5,608 bases of DNA, taken from assembly GCA_017652345.1 (NCBI GenBank), contig JAGCBE010000246.1, forward strand, positions 1-5,608, given 5' to 3'. The stretch is from Methanobrevibacter sp. (GTDB lineage Archaea > Methanobacteriota > Methanobacteria > Methanobacteriales > Methanobacteriaceae). The position numbers were made by a program, and so were the translations under genes. The notes under the pieces were generated by a model, which did not search any database, had not been told where the DNA came from, and worked only from the letters and a program-made list of their open reading frames with translations. Position 1 is the stretch's first letter. Every line of letters starts with the position of its first letter. Below, piece after piece: positions 1-5,608 of this stretch.

Positions 1-1
1 C

Positions 2-298
2 GTAGCTGGAGAAATCGGTACATTAATGGGTGTAAGAATTATCGAAAGTTCTTTCGTACAGACTTTCACTTCAACTGTGACTGTATATCCAACATACGTA
101 TTTGGAGAGGGAGCTTATGGAACTTCTCAATTGCAAGCATATGAAACAACATTCATTTCTAGAAATAACAAGGATAGCTATAATCCATTAGGATTATTCT
201 CTATCGTTGGATGGAAAATGGCTATTGCTTCAATTATCTTGCAACAAGACGCTCTTGTAAGAATTGAATCTGCAAGTACTCTATCTTACGCTTGGTAG
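2..298 (+). CDS. Major capsid protein, N4-gp56 family (C-terminal part)
   Basis: The open frame enters from the left edge and ends at TAG (296-298), leaving the last 98 codons. The translation contains GEIGTLMGVRIIESS, a VYPTYVFGEGAYG segment, NPLGLFSIVGWK and finally QQDALVRIESAS. This order (G.IGT..GVR, YP..VFG..AYG, DPLG....GWK, .ALVRIE) is what I know from the C-terminal half of N4-gp56-type major capsid proteins, the HK97-fold shell protein of many podovirus-like phages. Family members are usually 300-400 aa, so roughly two thirds lies upstream. Unlike every downstream gene, this piece has no in-frame TGA and no ATA; glycine is always GGN and isoleucine ATT or ATC. That fits a very highly expressed gene. 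The assignment rests on remembered family motifs, not on a search. Confidence 0.85.
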   Translation, partial: VAGEIGTLMGVRIIESSFVQTFTSTVTVYPTYVFGEGAYGTSQLQAYETTFISRNNKDSYNPLGLFSIVGWKMAIASIILQQDALVRIESASTLSYAW

Positions 299-306
299 TA
301 AGAACC

Positions 307-334
307 TAAAGAGGTGGAGAAATCTACCTCTTTA
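307..334 (+). terminator. Hairpin after capsid gene, possible weak terminator
   Basis: A stem of 12 pairs (307-318 with 323-334, including one G-U) closes a GAAA tetraloop 8 nt after the capsid stop codon. The 3' arm ends CCTCTTTA and is followed by TCTCG, so there is no clean U-tract. It could be a leaky terminator that lowers expression of the downstream genes relative to capsid protein, or a 3' stabiliser of the capsid mRNA. Confidence 0.5.
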
Positions 335-355
335 TCTCGTATTATCAGGAAAAAA

Positions 356-388
356 CCTCTCCCTACCCTCTCCTATTAGGAGAGGAGG
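356..388 (+). promoter_or_regulatory. Hairpin sequestering a Shine-Dalgarno-like purine tract
   Basis: Two copies of CCTCTCC (356-362 and 367-373) precede AGGAGAGGAGG (378-388). The second copy gives a perfect 8-bp stem (367-374 with 378-385) with a 3-nt loop; the first copy can pair with the same purines through a longer loop. The purine tract is the only strong ribosome-binding-like sequence in the gap, yet it lies about 35 nt before the ATG at 423, and an in-frame TAA at 417 prevents an earlier start. Its role (mRNA structure, processing or translation control) is inference. Confidence 0.35.
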
Positions 389-422
389 ATATTAAAAGAT
401 TTTATTCATAAAAATATAAATC

Positions 423-1145
423 ATGCCAGCTACAACAATGTCCATGAGATTTGATGAATGGAGAACTTCTAGAACAAGATCAGGAAAACAAATATCTGAC
501 TCTCTAGGAGCTATCTGGATGAAAGAATGATACAATGAGCTAAAGAAAAAGCTAATCAGTATCTGAAGAAATAATCTATTTAGTGACCAGATCTGAATAA
601 ATACAGTAGCTGGACAGAATGTGTATACTTTACCAATGGGTACTACTGATACTCGTCCAACTGGAGGATTCAAAGATTTTGTATCAGTAATACAACTGGA
701 AGTAGCATACAAGCTAGATCCACGTACTAATCTACCTGTATATCATGTATGTGAGCAGGTAATGGCTGAAGAATTTAGTGATAGAAAGTGGAGTAGACAG
801 CCACAATGTAAACCTAGATTTGAATTTTTGTGAAAAAATCAGATTGTAATATTTCCAACTCCAAAGATATGAATTACTAATGGAATAAAACTACGCTATA
901 ATTACTGGGAAGAAGATATAGATGGAACTACAAAAGAATCTGAAATAAACTTACCATTCTATCTAATAGATACGCTAGATATGTATCTAGATTTTAGATT
1001 AAAACGACATGAAACAGATAGAGCAAATGCTCAGGTGGAATATGAAATGTGGGAAAAAGAAATTTTGACTGCTCTAGGAATGCTGAATACTAGAGATAGT
1101 AGACCTGTAAAAGAAGTATTTTTAGATACTAGACCATTACAATAA
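423..1145 (+). CDS. Putative head-tail adaptor (connector) protein
   Basis: This is a 240-aa protein when TGA is read as Gly; five in-frame TGA codons (528, 564, 594, 831, 870) split it under the standard code. The ATG at 423 is the first start after the in-frame TAA at 417; ATG at 438 and 444 are alternatives, and none has a good ribosome-binding site. The N-terminus is helical (about residues 20-50). The middle has a typical virion pattern, GQNVYTLPMG followed by a strand ending in SVIQLEVAY (about 60-100), and a further beta segment around FEFLGKNQIVIFPTP. The C-terminal third is a long amphipathic helix (LDMYLDFRLKRHETDRA onward). Helix, beta sandwich and C-terminal helix directly after the capsid gene resemble P22 gp4 or T7 gp11-type adaptors that join portal to tail. 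This role is inferred from architecture and gene order. It ends in TAATG, overlapping the next start by 1 nt. Confidence 0.6.
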
Positions 1146-2797
1146 TGAGTTTACCTGATGGAATAATTAGAGAGAGAACTCGACAAAAAGGAATTACTGA
1201 TGATCCATTTGTAGGAATGGCTGGGAGTTTTCAATATGCTGAGAATCTAAATGTATTTGATGATCCTAGAGGTATAAAACTGACTACTGCATGGAGAAAA
1301 TCTACAAGCTATAAATCATGTAAACTAGTAAGTGGATGAGATTATATAATTAGAATACCTACTACATGAAGTGTACAAAAAGTCACTCCAGAAAATCGAC
1401 CTAACTGAACAACTATAGGATCTGTAAGTAATAGTATGACACCATTTGATGCTACAATATTTGCATGATATGTAAATGTGATAGCTAGTCTGAGTGATAG
1501 ATTTTGAGCTATTTTTGCATATCCAATAAGTGCATGAAGTCAAAAGGTATACGTACCAACAGATACAACATGAAACTGGGAAAATATATTTCCTAATACT
1601 CCTACTATCGTACTATGAATAAATACTCCTAACTACTGTAGCTGTATATGTAATTTTAATAATTCTATGATGCTAGTAGGAAACTGAAATATTCTACGAG
1701 CATATAATCCAGCAGATGATACATGAGCTACTTCTCAAAGTCCAACATATGGAGATGTACATACTGAATGATGGAAAATAGTAAAGATATATGATGCTGA
1801 TACAACAATATTTGATATCTCTCCAAAGGCTGACTACGTAGAAATTTTCCTAAGAGATGGAGCAGGTAATACAAAAATTCACTACTATCCATGAATTTTT
1901 GATATGGAAGATAGTGGACTGATGAAAAGTGTAGAATTACCTAATACAAGAGTAAACAGAGTATATCCACATATGACAAAGGAAATGATCGTGACAACAT
2001 ATGATGGAAGTAATAATAATGTAAGTCTAAGAGAAGTAATAGGATATGATACATATCCAGTAATGAGAAGTCACAGAGCTGGACTAAGTCCACTAGATGT
2101 ACAACATAAACTAGGATTCTTTACGTGACCATGTAGTGAAGATATGGCTCGATATGAGCAACGTGCATATATTGCAGATGTGGAATGAATATGGGAACTA
2201 AACTGGTATGATGTCAAAAAAATGCCTGTAGCAAATCTCAGATGGAAATTTCATGATGAAAGTGACAATAAAACTCCAAAGTGACTAGCAGTAGCGAAAG
2301 ATTTCATATTTGCTAGTTATGATGATGGAGAATACTGTGCTAGAATATACGATACTGCAAATCCTGCATGATATGCAGAGCAAGGAACTCTAATATCTAG
2401 AGCTATCGAAACTGAATACGGTGGAGAATTTACAAAAAATCTAGTAAGATGGATGGTACAATTCGAAATGAATAATCTGACTGATGATAATGGTACAATA
2501 GATATATACGTATGCTGAAATAGAGAACGAAATAGTATGAATGATGATGCGTGGGTACATATAGCTCAGATAACTCAGGATGATGCAGATTTTGGAAGTC
2601 AAACAAGTGGCTGATGATACAGTATAGGAACATGTGTACACTGGTTCGATAATGCTGGAGATTGGAGCTTCATGCAGGATCGACAAGTAATAGAATATAA
2701 AGTGGTAATAACTAGAGGGGATGAAGACGATGCAAGTCCTGTATTACGTGGATTGCTAATGGAGTATGATGTGAAGAATAAAACTAATTACTTTTAG
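1145..2797 (+). CDS. Putative tail nozzle / beta-rich virion structural protein
   Basis: This is a 550-aa protein with 19 in-frame TGA codons read as Gly, from ATG (1145, overlapping the previous TAA) to TAG (2795-2797). No frameshift is needed. The N-terminus (GSFQYAENLNVFDDPRGIKL, about 25-50) looks like a conserved capping segment. The rest is made of short beta strands with aromatic and Asp/Asn/Gly turns, for example GNGNILRAYNPAD, KGLAVAKDFIFASYDDG and TIDIYVCGNRERN, plus a C-terminal VIEYKVVITRGD...VLRGLLMEYDV. There is no signal peptide or membrane segment. Beta-propeller-like repeats following an adaptor gene recall tail nozzle proteins (P22 gp10, T7 gp12), which form the distal tube and gate DNA. 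I do not recognise the exact family. Oddities are a CSCIC cluster (Cys165, 167, 169) and a Gly-Gly pair made of two consecutive TGA codons near residue 490. Translation is probably coupled to the adaptor gene. Confidence 0.6.
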
Positions 2798-2816
2798 TCC
2801 ATAAAATAATAAAAAG

Positions 2817-5132
2817 ATGGCAGAAGACAAAAAACAAGGAAAAAAACTTTCTTTACAAAGTGGTGGAAGATTAGGAGATAGGATAGACGACCAATGATCC
2901 ACACAAACGCAATGAGCAAAATTATCTACATGAAAAATAGAGGATACTCTAGGAGGATGAGAAACTGGAGGAAATTTCTATTTTGCAGATAATGAAAAAC
3001 AATGAAGATTAAATGCTCAGGTATGAACAGGAGCAATGGCTGGATTACCTATTAAAGAAGAACCTAATGAGGAACAAACTAAAGGGAAAAGAATGGATAC
3101 TTCTCGCAATGTAAGGCAATTACCAGAAAAAACTACAACACCAGTAGATACTGATAGTCAAAAAGATGTAGTAGTACAAAAAAGAGTAAATGTAAATAAA
3201 ATAGAAGAACCAGCTCCTGAAGAAGATCTACAAGCAAACGCAACTCCATCTGAATTTGGATGACTTACTGATAAATTTAAGGACGAAGAAATAACAAAGG
3301 AGGAAGTAGTAGATACTCAAAAAGAAGAACCAAAAGGACAAAATGTAAATGTAAATACATTTTTACAAGGAAGTACTACGGAGCTTTTTGGTAAGATGAT
3401 AACATGAGCAGATACTGCTCCATATGATCACAACTCTACTGAATGGCTACAAGCTGAAGCTAGACTAAAGCAATATGAGAGAATAAACGCTCTAACAGTA
3501 GACCAATTAGCAAGTAATATAAAATCATGAAGCATACTAGCTGGCTGACAAGCTATGAGAGATCTACAGACTTATAATCCAGAAAAATATCAGATGCTTC
3601 AAGAGTATCAGAAAAAGCAGGAAGCTCTAGATCAGATAAACATGATAGCGAGTGGAAATTTTACAGATGGAAATACAAATCTACAAGACCAGACAGGAAA
3701 CTCTATAAATAACTATCTAAACGAAACCGTAGCAAATGCTGGACTAGATGCAAACGCAAGAATGGATTTAGATACTGCTCTATCTCAAAATCAGTGAATA
3801 ATAAACTATGCTGAAAAAATGAGCTATTACCAAGCTCAGATAAATCAACTGGATCAGACAATAGGAAATCTAGCAGAAGATGCAAGAAGACAACTATCAA
3901 AAAGTATGGGAGAAAATGTGCCAGAGTATATGATCCAGAACTACATAAATAATAGGAGTAAAAAATTATACAAACAGAGAGATAATCTCATGAATCAGTA
4001 CAATTACTACAAAGGAGTATATGAAGCTCAGGTAGAGCAAGAAGCTACTGCATGGGAGAGAGATTATAAAGAAAGACAACTCAAACTTCAAGAAAGTAAA
4101 GCTCTATGGGATCAAAAAATGGATGAAGCTAATCTAAGCTATAAAAATGACCAACTAAATTATGACTACTATAAACTAAATGCTCAAAATCCTATCTCAG
4201 AATCTAGTATGCAATGATGAATGACAAGCTACATAGATTCAATACAGGATAAAATAGCAAATCACGCAAAAATTAGATCATGATGATGTGGAACAGTAGT
4301 AAATGACTATCTATCTAGTCTAGGAATAAAGTTTCAATATGATAATGATAAAGCAACTAAACTAAATAGTATCACTCCATGAGCATGACCAAAAGTATGA
4401 AGTATAGCAGTATGGAATAGTACATGAACTCCTGCATGAGATAAATACTGACATGTAGCAATCGTGACAGATATAAATAATAAAAATGGTACTATTACAG
4501 TACTAGAAAGTAATGAAGATACATGACTGAGATATCATACATATAAACAGTCTAACGTGACTGGATACTATGATCCAAGTGCATGAAGTAAAAGCAGTAC
4601 AACTACAAAATCTACAAGTAATAAGGATGAAAAAACCTATACGAATGATGAATTATTTACACAATTACGTGGAGGAAAAATTGACTATAAAAATTTTCTG
4701 AAAAATTGGAATGGAGAAGAACCTCAAAGTGAAATAGACGACTGGATCTGAAAAACATATTTTGAGAAAAATCCTATGATGACTCTAAGTGATATGTGAG
4801 ATAGTGTAAAGGAACTATGAAAAATGCTATGAGATGATGTAGTAGCTGAACATTATACTCTAGATCATTTGAATCAGAATAAGAATATATCGAATGATAA
4901 AGTAGTAAAAATCGTAAGTGAATACGTTACTGATACAAATAAATGACTGAAAGAAGCTGATAAAATATCTATATCTGAATATCTAGCAGAAGCTCTAGCA
5001 TGAAGATATGGAACATATGATGAAGTCAAAAAAGCTCTAGATAATTCAAAAATAGACTACAAAGAATTGACTGGTAAAAAATCTAAGCAAATAGCAAAGG
5101 AGATAATAGCAGAGTGGGGAATAGAAGATTAA
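2817..5132 (+). CDS. Virion-associated CHAP-domain lysin with disordered and coiled-coil regions
   Basis: This is a 771-aa protein with about 29 in-frame TGA codons read as Gly, from ATG (2817) to TAA (5130-5132). Residues 1-190 are charged, low-complexity and probably disordered. Residues about 215-465 are helical and rich in Gln, Glu, Lys and Tyr, with coiled-coil character. Residues about 475-587 form a CHAP domain: GGCGT with nucleophile Cys491, then VGSIAVW, then YGHVAIV with His546, then VLESNED with Glu564 and Asn566. CHAP enzymes cut peptidoglycan amide bonds using this Cys-His-Glu/Asn set. A Ser/Thr/Lys linker (588-605) leads to a helical C-terminal domain with no match I know. Size, architecture and position at the end of the structural operon suggest a virion-borne or ejected protein that opens the wall at infection. 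A free endolysin would normally be much shorter, and there is no signal peptide. The CHAP call is firm; virion location is inference. Confidence 0.85.
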
Positions 5133-5133
5133 G

Positions 5134-5165
5134 AAAAAGAGGAATTATTTCCTCTTTTTTCTTTT
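5134..5165. terminator. Bidirectional intrinsic terminator between convergent genes
   Basis: A perfect 11-bp stem (5134-5144 with 5149-5159) with a TTAT loop is followed on the + strand by TCTTTT, and the A-rich left arm gives a T-rich tail on the - strand. It lies 2 nt after the lysin stop. The leftward gene's stop codon (5145-5147) is inside the loop, so one hairpin can end both transcripts. Confidence 0.85.
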
Positions 5166-5447
5166 ATTTCTCTTTTCTAATTTTTCTGAGATTTCTCGTG
5201 GATATATTCATGTATAACCAATATAATCGTCAATAATAGCATTAGATCATTCTTTTTCTTCTTCTAATTTTTCTATATCCTCATATAATTTTCATTTCGA
5301 CTTTCAAAATTTATTTTCTCGAGATTCATGATTTCTCCATTTTTTTGCATCTCTTATATAACTTCATATAGTAGTACCTATCCATACTAATAATATCCAA
5401 AAAACAATTGGGATAATAATAGCCAGTATATGTTCTCGCCATGCCAT
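5145..5447 (-). CDS. Small single-pass membrane protein, unknown function
   Basis: Reading TGA as Gly gives 100 aa from ATG (5447-5445) to TAA (5147-5145). Five in-frame TGA codons (Gly28, 48, 52, 67, 80) make it invisible under the standard code. Residues 7-28 are strongly hydrophobic (ILAIIIPIVFWILLVWIG) and form one membrane helix with no signal-peptidase site. The remainder is highly charged: RDAKKWRNHESREN, a short acidic coiled-coil-like stretch (YEDIEKLEEEKEG), and a very basic tail KRNKRKKRK. The heavier positive charge after the helix predicts the C-terminus inside the cell. It lies tail-to-tail with the CHAP lysin gene and shares its terminator. Adjacency to a wall hydrolase makes a holin-like or lysis-control role conceivable, but a moron or superinfection-exclusion membrane protein is as likely; I recognise no family. 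There is no Shine-Dalgarno sequence. An extended -10 promoter lies about 50 nt upstream. Confidence 0.75.
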
Positions 5448-5474
5448 CAGAACATAAAAAAAGTCGATAAAAAT

Positions 5475-5502
5475 TTGACAGAAAAATATTTTCGATTATA
5501 AT
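5475..5502 (+). promoter_or_regulatory. Rightward sigma70-type consensus promoter
   Basis: TTGACA (5475-5480), a 16-bp spacer, and TATAAT (5497-5502) match both consensus hexamers perfectly. The predicted start is about 5508-5510, just before the structured element at 5511-5594. No rightward gene is complete beyond it in this window. Confidence 0.65.
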
Positions 5503-5509
5503 TATAGCA
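5495..5509 (-). promoter_or_regulatory. Leftward extended -10 promoter for the small membrane protein gene
   Basis: On the - strand TGCTATAAT (5509-5501) is an extended -10 element, followed directly by a second TATAAT (5500-5495). No good -35 is visible. The start would be about 5490, giving a leader of around 45 nt to the ATG at 5447. It shares the TATAATTATA core with the rightward promoter, so the two would compete for polymerase. Confidence 0.5.
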
Positions 5510-5510
5510 A

Positions 5511-5594
5511 CAAATAGAAGTGTAGAGGGAGTGAACCTCGCTAAAGAAACACCCTCTATCCTCTACACTCATGTAGAGAATACACTTCCATTTG
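5511..5594 (+). promoter_or_regulatory. Structured RNA leader or small RNA with two competing folds
   Basis: The stretch folds as a closed multi-branch. P1 pairs 5511-5524 with 5581-5594 (13 pairs, one A-C mismatch). P2 pairs GAGG (5525-5528) with CCTC (5536-5539) around a 7-nt loop. P3 pairs CTCTAC (5561-5566) with GTAGAG (5573-5578). A mutually exclusive fold pairs AGTGTAGAGG (5519-5528) with CCTCTACACT (5560-5569), breaking all three stems; TAGAGGG (5523-5529) can also pair with CCCTCTA (5552-5558). The consensus promoter at 5475-5502 would start transcription at the foot of P1. Alternative stems of this kind suggest a switch-like 5' leader or a small regulatory RNA, but an operator or origin-like repeat cannot be excluded. 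A downstream ATG at 5598 could be the controlled start. There is no U-run terminator before the window ends. Confidence 0.4.
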
Positions 5595-5608
5595 TGGATG
5601 TCAAGACA

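Noticed and set aside
407..423. A -10-like AT-rich stretch just before the ATG at 423 (possible leaderless promoter)
   Set aside because: The TATAAA lies only 2 nt from the ATG and no -35 is visible. It would require starting at ATG 438 or 444, and the sequence is simply AT-rich.
392..712. Leftward reading frame of 106 codons opposite the adaptor gene
   Set aside because: It is a shadow of the adaptor gene. The rightward frame has conserved virion-like pattern, while the leftward one gives low-complexity hydrophobic sequence with no start context.
2430..2686. Two overlapping leftward reading frames opposite the tail protein
   Set aside because: Both are Ile/Tyr/Ser-rich shadows produced by ATA, TAT and GAT codons of the real gene on the + strand.
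423..5132. Programmed stop-codon readthrough or selenocysteine instead of recoding
   Set aside because: TGA is far too frequent, including tandem TGA-TGA, with no SECIS-like structures, and the residues it replaces look like glycine.
5517..5588. A tRNA (72 nt with a 7-bp acceptor-like stem, and TTC at the T-loop position on the - strand)
   Set aside because: The D-arm and anticodon arm do not pair at the right positions, U8, U33 and A58 are missing on the - strand, and there is no 3' CCA. No UCA-anticodon glycine tRNA could be found here.
5577..5604. Leftward promoter TTGACA-N16-TATTCT
   Set aside because: The -35 is perfect but the -10 is weak and lies in the 3' arm of the structured element. 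The downstream TGCTATAAT is a better candidate for the leftward gene.
5598..5608. Start of a rightward gene at ATG 5598
   Set aside because: Only three codons are visible and there is no clear ribosome-binding site, so it is mentioned as a possibility but not listed as a gene.

Overview
The window reads as the late, virion-building region of a tailed phage (or prophage) whose host decodes UGA as glycine (translation table 25). That code is known from Absconditabacteria (SR1) and Gracilibacteria (BD1-5), so the host is inferred to belong to one of these candidate-phyla-radiation lineages. Read with the standard code the window is only fragments. With TGA as Gly it resolves into three long rightward genes and one short leftward gene, using about 58 in-frame TGA codons. 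Stops are TAA and TAG only. The clearest proof is in the CHAP lysin domain, where TGA supplies the conserved glycines next to the catalytic Cys and His.

Layout. Positions 2-298 hold the C-terminal 98 codons of an N4-gp56-type major capsid protein, followed by a hairpin (307-334) and a second hairpin that traps a Shine-Dalgarno-like stretch (356-388). Positions 423-1145 encode a 240-aa putative head-tail adaptor. A 1-nt overlap (TAATG) leads into a 550-aa beta-rich virion protein, possibly a tail nozzle or propeller (1145-2797). After 19 nt comes a 771-aa, largely disordered and coiled-coil protein carrying a CHAP peptidoglycan hydrolase (2817-5132). An intrinsic terminator ends this unit.

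A leftward 100-aa single-pass membrane protein (5145-5447), hidden by five TGA codons, converges on the same terminator. Upstream of it lies a compact divergent promoter region. A TATAATTATA core serves as the -10 of a leftward extended -10 promoter and of a rightward TTGACA-N16-TATAAT promoter. The rightward transcript would start almost exactly at the foot of a multi-branched structured RNA (5511-5594) that has a competing alternative fold. This structured leader or small RNA is the best candidate for something undescribed.

Together the rightward genes would build the capsid, the connector and tail, and a cell-wall-opening protein. Terminase and portal are expected to the left but are not in view. 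Functional names beyond the capsid protein and CHAP domain are inferences from sequence character and gene order.
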